64,000 nucleotides of DNA, from the NCBI GenBank assembly GCA_947259275.1, contig CAMYMH010000011.1, positions 1-64,000 on the forward strand. Direction: 5' to 3'. A program made the position numbers and the translations under genes. The notes beneath the pieces were generated by a model. That model saw only the letters and a program-made list of their open reading frames with translations, was not told the origin of the DNA and ran no database searches. Origin of the DNA: an uncultured Acidimicrobiaceae bacterium. GTDB lineage: Bacteria > Actinomycetota > Acidimicrobiia > Spongiisociales > SHLN01. Below are positions 53,216 through 63,336 of this stretch, in pieces (within the stretch, counting starts at the first letter, position 1; every line of letters begins with the position of its first letter).

Positions 53216-54619
53216 CTACCCCGATGCCGGCGGTTGCAGCGCGTAGAGCCACTGTCCGCTTCCGCTGATCCCGATGCGGTAGCCCGCGTAGCTGTCGTAG
53301 AGCACGAACATTTCGTCGAGGTCTTCGATCGGGTAGATGCTCAGGAGCTTGGCGTATTCCTCAGACGAGAGTCCGGTTCCATCGGCCGACTTCAGGAGAG
53401 GGAATGCCGAGGGCCAGGTGTACTGGCTCTCATCTCCGGCAAGCGCGATGTAATCGAGGTTCAGATGCTGCACCATACGAAGCAGTACCCCGTCTCCGCT
53501 CCTTTCTGCGTCATACCACTGGACCAGTGGGGGATCGCTGCTTTCGAAGCTGCTCGAGAAGCCGTCCGGTCCGTTGGTCATGGCGGCCAGTACCGCCACA
53601 TCGCAATCCATGGCAGCTTCAAAGATGGCTCGACGAGTCTCGGCAACCGGCTCGGGAAGTTCGGGTTGCGGCTCGAGCACGATATCGAGGCCGGTCGTCG
53701 AGCAATTCTTCAGATCCTCGATCGGCTCCCGCAAGCCTTCGATCGAGTAGCTCACTTCCTCGTCGGCGGCGTTGGCAATCCAGTCGATGTAGACGTTGGC
53801 TGGGTATCCGAGCCGGGGGTGATATTCGGCGGTGAAGCTGTCGGCCTCTCGGAGGGCTCGCTCGACTTCGTCGAACAACGCGGGGACGGTCTTGATGATC
53901 TCGTCGTAACGTCCGATTTCGAGCATCTCGACGTCGAAGAGGTCGATTCCCTTGAAGGATGCGCGCACGATCTCGCCGACGCGGACGGCTACCTGGTAGG
54001 GCCCGATCCACTCCTCAGGACAGAAGCATCCACGGGTGAACGTGTAGTCGTAGTCGGCGAGGCCGGCGTCCTCCCAGCGAGCGAGCGCCTCTTCAAACGC
54101 CTGGCGCGCGGCGGGGTCGCCGGGCGACGGATTCGCTTCGAATGCAGTTACGGTGAGGATGAAGCCGCCGTCCACCGGCAGCTCCGGCTCGTTGAAGATG
54201 TAGGAGCGGGGATAGCCAAAGTCCTGGTCGTATTCGACGTCGACGGGGAACTCGTCCTGCGCGATCGTGGCCTCGATCTCGTCGAAGATGGCGTCGATGG
54301 ACGGGTAGGGCGCCTCGCCGCCGACCTCGGGACCTATGCGGCCAGAGGCGACGATCTCAGTGCCGTCCACCCGTGCGAACCAGGGACCGCCGTCGCATTC
54401 GCAGGCGAGCGAGTAGGTGACCTCGTACGAATCGGGCCGGTTGGCCTTCCACACCAGCCGGGCCTCTGCCAGCAGCTCTTGCTGAGTGGCCCCCGGGAGG
54501 GTCGTGGTGCTTGTGGTGGTCGTCACGGCCGGCCCTGCGGTGGTGGCCGGTCCGCTCGTATCCTCTGCGCCACACGCAGCGACCAGGACGAAAAGGGCGG
54601 CAGCCAGCGATCGCTTCAT
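53216..54619 (-). CDS. Lipoprotein with two DUF6174-like domains
   Basis: 467 residues from ATG 54619 (the ORF track extends into hspR). Lipobox signal MKRSLAAALFVLVAAC, then a Thr-rich linker. Two copies of a DUF6174-like unit: copy 1 (about 50-140) WKANRPDSYEVTYSLACECDGGPWFARVDGTEIV ... DQDFGYPRSYIFN; copy 2 (about 165-290) WEDAGLADYDYTFTRGCFCPEEWIGPYQVAVRVGEIV ... HPRLGYPANVYID. Each has the W...YxYxxxxxCxC start and the GYP end typical of that family. The C-terminal third (CDVAVLAAMTNGPDGFSSSFESSDPP ... SSEEYAKLLSIYPI) is separate and unrecognised. Location: outer leaflet or cell wall; function unknown. Confidence 0.78.
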   Translation of the reverse strand: MKRSLAAALFVLVAACGAEDTSGPATTAGPAVTTTTSTTTLPGATQQELLAEARLVWKANRPDSYEVTYSLACECDGGPWFARVDGTEIVASGRIGPEVGGEAPYPSIDAIFDEIEATIAQDEFPVDVEYDQDFGYPRSYIFNEPELPVDGGFILTVTAFEANPSPGDPAARQAFEEALARWEDAGLADYDYTFTRGCFCPEEWIGPYQVAVRVGEIVRASFKGIDLFDVEMLEIGRYDEIIKTVPALFDEVERALREADSFTAEYHPRLGYPANVYIDWIANAADEEVSYSIEGLREPIEDLKNCSTTGLDIVLEPQPELPEPVAETRRAIFEAAMDCDVAVLAAMTNGPDGFSSSFESSDPPLVQWYDAERSGDGVLLRMVQHLNLDYIALAGDESQYTWPSAFPLLKSADGTGLSSEEYAKLLSIYPIEDLDEMFVLYDSYAGYRIGISGSGQWLYALQPPASG

Positions 54620-54665
54620 TGCGGTCTGACGGTAGAGAGTGCTGGGCCGGTTCCCGCGCCTTGGG

Positions 54666-55031
54666 CTATTCCTCGAGCATCTGCTGGATGGTGGGTCGCA
54701 GAATGTCGGGGAGGCTCGAGAGTGACTCGGCGGCGTCTGCCCTGGCGGCTGCCAGCTGCTTCTTGATCTGATCGAGCTGGCCCTGCAGAGCTTCGACCGC
54801 GCCTTCCAGCTGGAGGATGCGCTTGACCCCTTCCAGGTTGATTCCGGCGGCCGTGAGTGCCTGGATGGCACTCAATCGCTCGAGGTCTTCTTCGGAGTAG
54901 CGGCGGGTACCGCCCGGCGTCCGGTAGGGGCTGAGCAGGCCACGGCGTTCGTAGATGCGGAGCGTCTGGGGATGGATTCCCGCTAGCTCGGCGGCTACGG
55001 AAATGATGTAGACCGCTTCTTCTTTGCTCAT
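54666..55031 (-). CDS. hspR: Heat-shock repressor, MerR family
   Basis: 121 residues. MerR-type winged HTH at the N-terminus (YIISVAAELAGIHPQTLRIYERRGLLSPYRTPGGTRRYSEEDLERLSAIQALTAAGINLEGVKRILQLE), followed by a coiled coil (about 75-100). HPQTLRIYERRGL and GGTRRYS are the HspR signature. In Streptomyces and mycobacteria HspR represses the dnaK operon and clpB through HAIR sites, with DnaK as co-repressor. It is the last gene of the dnaK operon here and overlaps dnaJ by 4 nt, so it is autoregulated if HAIR sites precede dnaK. Confidence 0.93.
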   Translation of the reverse strand: MSKEEAVYIISVAAELAGIHPQTLRIYERRGLLSPYRTPGGTRRYSEEDLERLSAIQALTAAGINLEGVKRILQLEGAVEALQGQLDQIKKQLAAARADAAESLSSLPDILRPTIQQMLEE

Positions 55032-56143
55032 GACGTGACTTCCAAGTGAGAGCGTACGTTGGCAGGTTCGCGCGTCTTCAGTTGCTCGAGGAGGCTTCGG
55101 GTGTCGTCGTCCAGCTCGTCGGGCACCGCCACTTCAATGGTGGCGAGCAGGTCCCCCCGGCCGCCCTTGGCGCTCGGAACTCCCTTGCCCTTGATGCGGA
55201 AGGTCTTGCCGCTGTCACTTCCGGCCGGAACCCGCAGCGTCACCTTGCCGTCGAGGGTGGGTACGACGATGTCGGCTCCCAGCGCGGCTTCGGTGAATGT
55301 GACCGGCACCGTGATGCGGAGGTTGTTCTTGCGACGAGTGAACAAGGGGTGGCGCCCAACGTGGACCCGGACATGCAAATCTCCGGCCGGCCCGCCGTTG
55401 CGGCCGGGTGCCCCCTTGCCGGCTACCCGGATGGTGGCGCCGTTCTTGATGCCGGCCGGGATGCGAACCTTGATCGAGCGCACCCGGTGCTGGGTGCCAT
55501 TGCCGCCACAGGTATGGCATGGGGTTGTGACGGTCCTCCCGGTCCCATGGCACACGTCGCAGGTCTGGCTGATGGAGAATCGCCCCTGCCCGAGGGCGAT
55601 CGAACCGGAGCCGCCGCAGCGGGGGCAGGTGGTCATGGCGGTGCCCGGCTCGGCGCCGGAGCCCGAGCAAGTGCGACACACGCTCGGACCATCGACTGCC
55701 ACGGTGGCAGTGGTGCCCGAGATCGCCTCGGTGAAGGCAAGATTGACGGTGCTGTACAGGTGCTCACCCGGGATGGGGCCGGCGCCCTGGCGTCGTCCGC
55801 CGAACAGGTCGCCGAGTCCGCCAAATCCTCCGAGCAGATCACCGAGGTCCTCGACCTGGAAGCCGCTGCCGCCGAATCCACCTGTCCCCGGCCCGAACCC
55901 GCCGCCGGAGGCGTACAACTCCTTGGCCTGGTCGTATTGCTGGCGGGTTTCCTTGTCCGACAGCACCGAGTAGGCGTGGGAGACTTCCTTGAATCTCTCT
56001 TCGGCGGCGGTGTTGCCGGGGTTGGCGTCCGGATGGTATTCCTGGGCGAGCTTACGGTAGGCCTTCTTGATTTCACCGGCCGAGGCGGTCTTGGGAACGC
56101 CGAGGATGGCGTAGAAATCCTTCTCGAACCACTCCCTATCCAT
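55028..56143 (-). CDS. dnaJ: Chaperone DnaJ
   Basis: 371 residues. J domain with HPD (WFEKDFYAILGVPKTASAGEIKKAYRKLAQEYHPDANPGN), Gly/Phe-rich linker (about 75-120), four CxxCxGxG-type zinc repeats (CRTCSGSGAEPG, CPRCGGSG, CDVCHGTG, CHTCGGNG) and the C-terminal substrate-binding domains. Full family length. It stimulates DnaK ATPase. The gene overlaps grpE by 8 nt and hspR by 4 nt. Confidence 0.95.
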   Translation of the reverse strand: MDREWFEKDFYAILGVPKTASAGEIKKAYRKLAQEYHPDANPGNTAAEERFKEVSHAYSVLSDKETRQQYDQAKELYASGGGFGPGTGGFGGSGFQVEDLGDLLGGFGGLGDLFGGRRQGAGPIPGEHLYSTVNLAFTEAISGTTATVAVDGPSVCRTCSGSGAEPGTAMTTCPRCGGSGSIALGQGRFSISQTCDVCHGTGRTVTTPCHTCGGNGTQHRVRSIKVRIPAGIKNGATIRVAGKGAPGRNGGPAGDLHVRVHVGRHPLFTRRKNNLRITVPVTFTEAALGADIVVPTLDGKVTLRVPAGSDSGKTFRIKGKGVPSAKGGRGDLLATIEVAVPDELDDDTRSLLEQLKTREPANVRSHLEVTS

Positions 56144-56803
56144 CGTCGGCAGCTTCGCTCTCGGCCAGCGGGTCCTCCCCGACCGCGACCAGAGCGGCCC
56201 GGATCACCCGGCCGTGGAGGGTGTATCCGCGCCGAATCTCGCCGACGACCACCGGGTGCTCGGGCGTGCCCTCCATGGTGACCGCCTCGTGCACTGCGGG
56301 ATCGAACAGTTCGCCGACGGAGGGAATCACCTCCAGGCCCTCCCGGGTCAGGGCGTCGAGCAGCTGCTGGCGGGTCCCGTTGACGCCGCCGAGCAGCTTG
56401 GCCTCGCTGTCCGTTTCCGGCTCATGTGCTACGGCAAGGTCGAAGCTGTCGAGCACTGGCAGGAGGCCCGCCACTACCCGCTGGCTGGCTCGTTCGACGT
56501 TCTCGGCCATTTCCCGCTGGGTGCGCTTGCGGTAGTTGTCGAAGTCGGCGGCCACCCGTTTGAGGTCGTCCAGATACTGCTGCGCCTCGTCTTGAGCCAC
56601 GGCATTGGCACGAAAGTCCTCGAAGTCGGCGCTCACCTGCCTGAGGTCATCCAGATAGCTCTGGGCTTCCCCCCGGGCGACGGTCAGCTCGGCCAGCAGC
56701 ACATCCCGAGCCGCCTCCGGGTCATCGGGCAGGCTGAGCGACAGCTCAGCGGCCTCTGCTTCGGCCACCGGAGTCGAGTCGGTGGGTCGGGTCTCGTCTG
56801 GCA

Positions 56804-56804
<1 letters not shown>
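56136..56804 (-). CDS. grpE: Nucleotide exchange factor GrpE with an internal duplication
   Basis: 222 residues. The acidic N-terminus leads into a long helix, then the GrpE core (NYRKRTQREMAENVERASQRVVAGLLPVLDSFDLAVAH) and the beta domain (PSVGELFDPAVHEAVTMEGTPEHPVVVGEIRRGYTLHGRVIRAALVAV). Residues 46-67 and 73-94 are near copies (EAQSYLDDLRQVSADFEDFRAN / EAQQYLDDLKRVAADFDNYRKR), a 27-residue tandem duplication in the helical part that is not usual for the family. Its start shares one base with the dnaK stop (TAATG). Confidence 0.92.
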
Positions 56805-58642
<1,838 letters not shown>

Positions 58643-58684
58643 GTGCTTGCTTCTCCTTCTCAGAACTCTTTAGTCGATTCGTGA

Positions 58685-58712
58685 AGTATAACCTGAGTGA
58701 GGTATTGTCATA
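58685..58712 (-). promoter_or_regulatory. Candidate dnaK promoter with partial HAIR site
   Basis: Minus strand: ATGACA - 15 nt - TATACT (-35 at 58706-58711, -10 at 58685-58690), 43 nt before the dnaK ATG. On the plus strand CCTGAGT-N7-TGTCATA (58692-58712) overlaps it; the left half matches the HspR HAIR half-site CTTGAGT in 6 of 7 bases, while the right half matches ACTCAAG in only 3 of 7. Suggestive only. Confidence 0.4.
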
Positions 58713-58719
58713 TTCCGTA

Positions 58720-58765
58720 CCCTCCCGTGAAACGGGAGGGGCCCGCTGCCCGGCAGCAGGGGTGG
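58720..58765. repeat. Palindromic element upstream of dnaK
   Basis: CCCTCCCGT-GAA-ACGGGAGGG (58720-58740, 9-bp stem) followed by GCTGC-CCG-GCAGC and AGGGGTGG. Style and composition resemble elements A and B. It lies just upstream of the dnaK promoter. Confidence 0.6.
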
Positions 58766-58865
58766 AGTTCACGGGAACGAAGCCGCGGGCGCTGAACCCA
58801 CGCATACACGTTGACATGGCGTTGGGCAATCCTCACGCGCGAAAAGCTGAGGCGTTCGCTTCAAC

Positions 58866-59347
58866 TCAACCGAGTTCAGCCAGCCCCGTCCTCACGTCAT
58901 GGAGATGGTGCTGCGGATCGTGAATGAGGTAGCGGGCGAACGACTCGATAGTGAAGGCGGCGCCGTCGCCCCGAAATCCGGTTCGGTCCCACCTGCTCCC
59001 CGATCGGCGTTGGCGGCCAGTTCGGCCGCGACGTCGACGGGATCCGACTCGCCGTATCGCTTCTCGATGGCCGTCTCGTCCTGATTCCAGTTGGCGTAGC
59101 GGGGACCATCCTTGGTAAGCATCAGTTCCAACCGCTGGTCGTACAGGGCAAACACGTCGCGAACATGGCAGGCATATTCGAGGGCCGACCACCGATCCGG
59201 CCGCGGTCGCTGGCGAAGGGTCGCCTGTTCGCCGGCCAGGATGTCGGCCCACTCGGCGGCGGCCGCCCGGGTCATGGCCGAGATGTGGTCGCGAGGGAAA
59301 GCGCGGACGTCGAATCGGCACTGGGAGCATGTACCGTGATACGGCAC
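58866..59347 (-). pseudogene. DinB-family gene disrupted by a frameshift
   Basis: The N-terminal part reads from a GTG near 59347 (VPYHGTCSQCRFDVRAFPRDHISAMTRAAAAEWADILAGEQ ... WSALEYACHVRDVFALYDQRLELMLTKDGPRYANWNQDETAIEKRYGESDPVDVAAELAANADR). The C-terminal part continues only in another frame (SRWDRTGFRGDGAAFTIESFARYLIHDPQHHLHDV). Together they give the actinobacterial DinB-like pattern, including the conserved HVRDV and YLIHDPQHHLHDV. The shift is near 59000-59015, and the join lacks several residues expected between the helices, consistent with a small deletion. It overlaps the histidine kinase gene by about 75 nt at its 5' end. A sequencing error is the alternative. Confidence 0.7.
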
Positions 59348-60396
59348 CCGCTCGGATCGGCATTGGCGGCCGAGATGCTGCCGCCGTGGAGGTCGACGAT
59401 CCACCTCGAGATGGCCAGCCCCAGACCCGAGCCGCCGGTGGCGGCAGCCCGGTCCGGGCTTGCACGGTAGAACCGCTCAAAGACCCGGTCGAGCTCACCC
59501 GCCGGGATCCCGGGCCCGCCATCTTCTACGATCACGACGGCCTGGTGACCAGCTGCCTCGATGGCCAGGTGAATCGGCTCACCCTCCGGGCTGTGGCGCA
59601 TGGCGTTGTCCAGCAGGTTGGCCATCACTTGATGGAGTCGTTCGGGGTCGCCATCCATGACGAGCTGCTGGGGAGCTGAAACCTCGATCTTGGCCTCCGG
59701 GTCCTGTAGCCGCGCCTCCGCCAGCACCTCTTCCATCACCTCGATCAGGTCCAACCGGGTTGCCCGGATCGGCGAAGCGCCTGCCTCCAGGCGAGACAGA
59801 TCCATGAGCTGGTCGACCAGGCGGCCCAGGCGCCCGGTTTGTCGCAGCATGGTGGCGAGCGTCTGCGCGCGATCGTCAACGACGTCGTCGAGCAGGTTCT
59901 CGACGTTGCCGTGCAGGGCGGCGATGGGAGTGCGCAGCTCGTGGCTCACATTGGCGATGAGGTCGCGGCGTTGCCGCTCGAGATCGGCGATGTGGGCGGC
60001 CATGGCGTTGAACGAGCGAGCCAGCTCGCCGACTTCGTCGGCGGCGGTGGCGGTCACCCGCTGGTCGTAGTTGCCGTCGGCCATGTTGTCGGCGGCTTGC
60101 ATCATCTCGGTGAGGGGGGCGGTGAGGCCCCGGGCGAGGATCTGAACCAGTACGGTGGCCACGATCACGGCGGCGGCGACCCCCCAGACAGCCGGGAGTT
60201 CGAGGGAGTAGCCGATGCTGAGCGTGACAATGGTCACTCCGATGGCCGCACCGATCACGATGCTCAGCTTGAGCTTGACCGACGGGATCCGGTCGAGGGG
60301 CCGCCGAGCACTGAACGGAAGAACCCGGTCGATCCATCCGATGAGCCGCTCGAGCCGGGAATTGGTGGTGTCGATCGACTGTCGCGTCCGGTTCAT
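59272..60396 (-). CDS. Membrane sensor histidine kinase (HAMP-HisKA-HATPase)
   Basis: 374 residues from ATG 60396 (MNRTRQSIDTTNSRLERLIGWIDRVLPF), overlapping the response-regulator stop as ATGA. Two adjacent TM helices (about 45-85) with almost no periplasmic loop, HAMP (ARGLTAPLTEMMQAADNMADGNYDQRVTATAADEVGELARSFNAMA), H-box NVSHELRTPIAALHGNVENLLDD, N-box HQVMANLLDNAMRHS, G1 VEDGGPGIP, F VFERFYRASP and G2 GGSGLGLAISRWIVDLHGG. The lack of an extracytoplasmic sensor suggests an intramembrane or partner-mediated signal. OmpR-type pair with the gene upstream. Confidence 0.92.
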   Translation of the reverse strand: MNRTRQSIDTTNSRLERLIGWIDRVLPFSARRPLDRIPSVKLKLSIVIGAAIGVTIVTLSIGYSLELPAVWGVAAAVIVATVLVQILARGLTAPLTEMMQAADNMADGNYDQRVTATAADEVGELARSFNAMAAHIADLERQRRDLIANVSHELRTPIAALHGNVENLLDDVVDDRAQTLATMLRQTGRLGRLVDQLMDLSRLEAGASPIRATRLDLIEVMEEVLAEARLQDPEAKIEVSAPQQLVMDGDPERLHQVMANLLDNAMRHSPEGEPIHLAIEAAGHQAVVIVEDGGPGIPAGELDRVFERFYRASPDRAAATGGSGLGLAISRWIVDLHGGSISAANADPSGCRITVHAPSADSTSALSLATTSRP

Positions 60397-61073
60397 GAGG
60401 CTTCCTCCGGCAGTGCGATGGCATAGCCGACGGCATGCACGGTGCGGATGACCCCATCGCCCAGCTTGCGCCTGACCGCCCGGATGTGGCTGTCCACGGT
60501 ACGGGCGCCCGAGCCATCCCGGTATCCCCATACCCGGCCGAGCAGCTGTTCGCGGGTCAGCACGGCGCCGCCGGCCGCCGCCAGGGTGTACAGCAGGTCG
60601 AATTCGGTCGCGGTCAGGTGAACCGGGCTGCCGTTTCGACTCACCGTCCGGGTTGCCTCGTCGATCTCGACTTCCCCGACCGTTAGCCGGGGAGCAGACG
60701 GCACTTCGGTGGCAGCTCTGCGAAGCACGGCCTGAACGCGGGCCACGAGTTCCCTCGGGCTGAACGGCTTGGTGATGTAGTCGTCGGCTCCCACCCCCAG
60801 ACCAACCAGCATGTCGGTCTCGTCGTCCTTGGCGGTCAGCATGACGACGGGTGTGCGGCGCTCCCGTTGAATCCGGCGGCACACCTCGATGCCGTCGAGC
60901 TCGGGCAGCATGAGGTCAAGCACCACGAGATCGGGACGCAGTGACAGGCAGCGCTCCACCCCGCTCTGGCCATCGGCACAGATCTCGGTGGTGAACCCCT
61001 CGCTTCGCAGCCGCGCCGCCACCACCTCGGCGATGTCGCGTTCGTCTTCGATGATGAGGATCGTCCCGGCCAT
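60393..61073 (-). CDS. OmpR/PhoB-family response regulator
   Basis: 226 residues. Receiver domain: ILIIEDERDIAEVVAARLRSEGF, phospho-acceptor in LVVLDLMLPELDGIEVC (Asp about 52), Lys in ADDYITKPFSPRELVARV. Winged-helix effector: LTVGEVEIDEATRTVSRNGSPVHLTATEFDLLYTLAAAGGAVLTREQLLGRVWGYRDGSGARTVDSHIRAVRRKLG. The adjacent kinase is co-translated. Regulon unknown; the radical SAM gene lies 66 nt upstream on the same strand. Confidence 0.93.
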   Translation of the reverse strand: MAGTILIIEDERDIAEVVAARLRSEGFTTEICADGQSGVERCLSLRPDLVVLDLMLPELDGIEVCRRIQRERRTPVVMLTAKDDETDMLVGLGVGADDYITKPFSPRELVARVQAVLRRAATEVPSAPRLTVGEVEIDEATRTVSRNGSPVHLTATEFDLLYTLAAAGGAVLTREQLLGRVWGYRDGSGARTVDSHIRAVRRKLGDGVIRTVHAVGYAIALPEEAS

Positions 61074-61139
61074 CGCTGTTCAGGCTACGGGCAAACTCGG
61101 GGAAGTGTCTGGCCGCCGGCGTGAAGATCCTGTGCAGCT

Positions 61140-62582
61140 CTAGGCCGCTTGGCGGTAGATCGGGAGATCTGTCGGTCTCGGTGGCTCCGGTGCGATCGGA
61201 TCTTGGTCCTTCCCGGGTGGGTGGGTGCCGGACCCTCCCAGCACGGCTTCGAGAAGTGGGAGGGCCCGATTGACCTGGCGGGCCGAGATGACCCGGTCCC
61301 ACAGCCACTCGAATTTCTTCCACCCACCGGCGTATGCCAGGTGCCGAAGCCAGTCGCCGCGGTTGTCGTGGGAGCCGGCGCTGCGCAGGATGGAGCCCCA
61401 CCGGTAGAAGTCCCGGTAGGCACCACGGTATCCGCCCAGTAGCTGACCGGGCGTGAGGCCCCGAGGTTGATAAACGACGTCGCGGGTGGTGTATCGATCC
61501 CAATCGTCGGTGAGGATGCGGCGGTCGGCCTGCAGCCGGGTGTGGAGCCTGGTTCCCGGGTAAGGGGTAAGGATATGAAAGGTGGCCGTCTCGATCCCGG
61601 CCGAAACCGCCCACTCCACGGTGCGGTCGAAAACGCCGGCATCGTCGTGGTCGAGGCCGAACACAAAGCTGGCGTTGACCATGATGCCGAGGTCGTGAAC
61701 CCGCTTCACCACCTCGCCATAGTCGCGAGAGAGGTTCTGGGGCTTGTGATGGCCGGCCAGGTTGTCGGCGCTGAGGGTCTCGAACCCGATGAACACGCTC
61801 CGCATGCCGGCCGCCGCCGCCTCCTCCAGGAGACCCGGCCGGAGCACGGCGTCGACCGTGGAGGCGGCCTGCCACAGGCGGCCCATGCCGCCCATCCCGG
61901 CGAACAACTCGCGGGCGAAGCTGGGCTTGCCGAGCAGGTGGTCGTCGAGGAAGTACACGTGGCGCCCCGGCAGCCGTTCGATCTCGGCCAGGGCGTCGTC
62001 AACCGCCTGGGTGTAGAACCCTTGGCCACCCGTGTAGAAGGCGTCCTTGTAGCAGAAGTCGCAATGGTGGGGGCAGCCGCGCGATACGACGATCGAGTTG
62101 GGGCACAGGTAGAGGTTGCGCTTGATGAGATCTCGTCGTACCGGAGGGATTCCCACCAGGGTGCGCACCGACGACTCGTATCGGGGCTTGGGATTCCCGG
62201 CCCGGAAGTCCGCCAGGAACTCTGGCCAGGTGGCCTCGCCGGGCCCCAGGAAGATGGAATCGGCGTGGCGGGCAGCCTCGTCCGGCAAAGAGGTGACGTG
62301 GAGCCCGCCCATCGCCACGTGCACACCGCGGTGGCGATAGAGGTCGGCGATCTGGTATGACCGCCGGGCAGAGGTGATGTACACCTGAATCACAACCAGG
62401 TCCGGCTCGTCGCCCAGGTCGAGCGTCTCAACGTGCTCGTCCTGCAGCACCACCTCGTCGTCGGGGTCGAGGTGGCTCGCCAGGGTCGCCAAGCCGAGCG
62501 GAGGGACCAGCGAGTACTTGATCGGCCGCCAACCCGGGCCGGTCGCTTCGATGAGCGCCGGCAGGATCATCTTCACTCGCAC
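61140..62582 (-). CDS. B12-type radical SAM protein
   Basis: 480 residues. N-terminal Rossmann-like domain (about 1-140) in the place of a cobalamin-binding domain (PPLGLATLASHLDPDDEVVLQDEHVETLDL ... VHVAMGGLHVTSLPDEAARHADSIFLGPGEATWPEFLADF). The usual DxHxxG cobalamin ligand reads DEHVET, so B12 binding is doubtful. Radical SAM core with the cluster motif RGCPHHCDFC (about 170-179), TVDAVLRPGLLEEAAAAGMRSVFIGFETLS, and a C-terminal DUF4070-like part (PYPGTRLHTRLQADRRILTDDWDRYTT). Related proteins include hopanoid- and lipid-modifying enzymes; the product is unknown. A YjbQ-family gene ends 1 nt before its start. Confidence 0.88.
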   Translation of the reverse strand: MRVKMILPALIEATGPGWRPIKYSLVPPLGLATLASHLDPDDEVVLQDEHVETLDLGDEPDLVVIQVYITSARRSYQIADLYRHRGVHVAMGGLHVTSLPDEAARHADSIFLGPGEATWPEFLADFRAGNPKPRYESSVRTLVGIPPVRRDLIKRNLYLCPNSIVVSRGCPHHCDFCYKDAFYTGGQGFYTQAVDDALAEIERLPGRHVYFLDDHLLGKPSFARELFAGMGGMGRLWQAASTVDAVLRPGLLEEAAAAGMRSVFIGFETLSADNLAGHHKPQNLSRDYGEVVKRVHDLGIMVNASFVFGLDHDDAGVFDRTVEWAVSAGIETATFHILTPYPGTRLHTRLQADRRILTDDWDRYTTRDVVYQPRGLTPGQLLGGYRGAYRDFYRWGSILRSAGSHDNRGDWLRHLAYAGGWKKFEWLWDRVISARQVNRALPLLEAVLGGSGTHPPGKDQDPIAPEPPRPTDLPIYRQAA

Positions 62583-62583
62583 G

Positions 62584-63129
62584 TCACACGCCCTGGACGT
62601 GAACGAATGCCCGCCGGGCCCTGGCCTGGTCCAGCTCGACGAACATCACCCGTTGCCAGCGACCGAGCAAGGCCTCACCCTCCACCACCGGGACGATCAC
62701 GGTTGGGGACCCGACGAGCATGGCCCGGCAATGGGCATGGCCATTCACGAACTCGTCTTCTTGCAGGTTCTCGGTCCGGAGCTCGTAATCGTCGTGCTCG
62801 TAGTAGACGCCGGCCGGGACCTGGGATTCGAGCAGCCGCCGAAAGTCGTTGAGGAACCCCGTTTCCGCCTCGTTCACCACGATGCTGGTGGTGGTGTGAG
62901 GCGTGTAGATGGTCGCCTGTCCATTGGTCAGTCCCGACCTATCGATCACCTCGTGCACGAGGCGGGTGAGATCCCAGAACTCGTTCGGCGCGGTGGTCGA
63001 GAAATGGATCACCTCGGTACGGAGAAGGGGATCCGAGGTGGCGGCCAGCACCACGGTCTTTCCGTTCGGCTCTCGAGTCGTCCAAGGGGAAGTCGTCGCG
63101 CAATCCACGGATCTCAATCCGGCCGTCAT
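62584..63129 (-). CDS. YjbQ-family protein, copy 2
   Basis: 181 residues, homologous to the protein at 35921-36439 over its last ~140 residues: ATIYTPHTTTSIVVNEAETGFLNDFRRLLESQVPAGVYYEHDDYELRTENLQEDEFVNGHAHCRAMLVGSPTVIVPVVEGEALLGRWQRVMFVELDQARARRAFVHVQGV. The conserved H-T-T-T, N-E-x-E-T and G-H-A-H residues are present. Its stop and the radical SAM start are separated by 1 nt, so the two are probably translated together. Whether the thiamine-phosphate side activity of the family matters here is unknown. Confidence 0.9.
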   Translation of the reverse strand: MTAGLRSVDCATTSPWTTREPNGKTVVLAATSDPLLRTEVIHFSTTAPNEFWDLTRLVHEVIDRSGLTNGQATIYTPHTTTSIVVNEAETGFLNDFRRLLESQVPAGVYYEHDDYELRTENLQEDEFVNGHAHCRAMLVGSPTVIVPVVEGEALLGRWQRVMFVELDQARARRAFVHVQGV

Positions 63130-63220
63130 CTCGGTCTCCTTCGTCGGCGCAGGGTCTCATCACCACCGTACGAATTGGAGATGGAGGAGTCTCACCGACC
63201 AAGTGAAGATGTCGTGCAGG

Positions 63221-63239
63221 GGAACACCTTCGGTGTTCC
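63221..63239. repeat. TTC-loop hairpin
   Basis: GGAACACC-TTC-GGTGTTCC, 8-bp perfect stem, between the YjbQ copy 2 start and the tryptophanase-like stop. May form part of a terminator for the minus-strand gene upstream. Confidence 0.7.
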
Positions 63240-63249
63240 TAGGAGTACG

Positions 63250-63316
63250 TTGCCGGTTGCCGGTTGCCGGTTGCCGGGTGCCGGTTGCCGTTGGGCGTGG
63301 CCGGTTGGCGGTTGGC
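63250..63316. repeat. Heptamer array (TTGCCGG)6 and GGTTGGC pair
   Basis: TTGCCGG x4, GTGCCGG, TTGCCGT (63250-63291), then GGTTGGC x2 (63303-63316). Seven-nt period. It lies immediately downstream of the tryptophanase-like gene. Confidence 0.85.
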
Positions 63317-63317
63317 A

Positions 63318-63336
63318 GCTCCCGCTACGCGGGAGC
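63318..63336. repeat. TAC-loop hairpin overlapping the tryptophanase-like stop
   Basis: GCTCCCGC-TAC-GCGGGAGC, 8-bp perfect stem. The TAG stop (63325-63327) lies at the top of the stem, as in the hairpin at 43040-43056. Confidence 0.85.

Noticed and set aside
52961-54766. 601-aa plus-strand ORF
   Set aside because: Antisense to the DUF6174 lipoprotein and starting inside a palindromic element; no recognisable domain.
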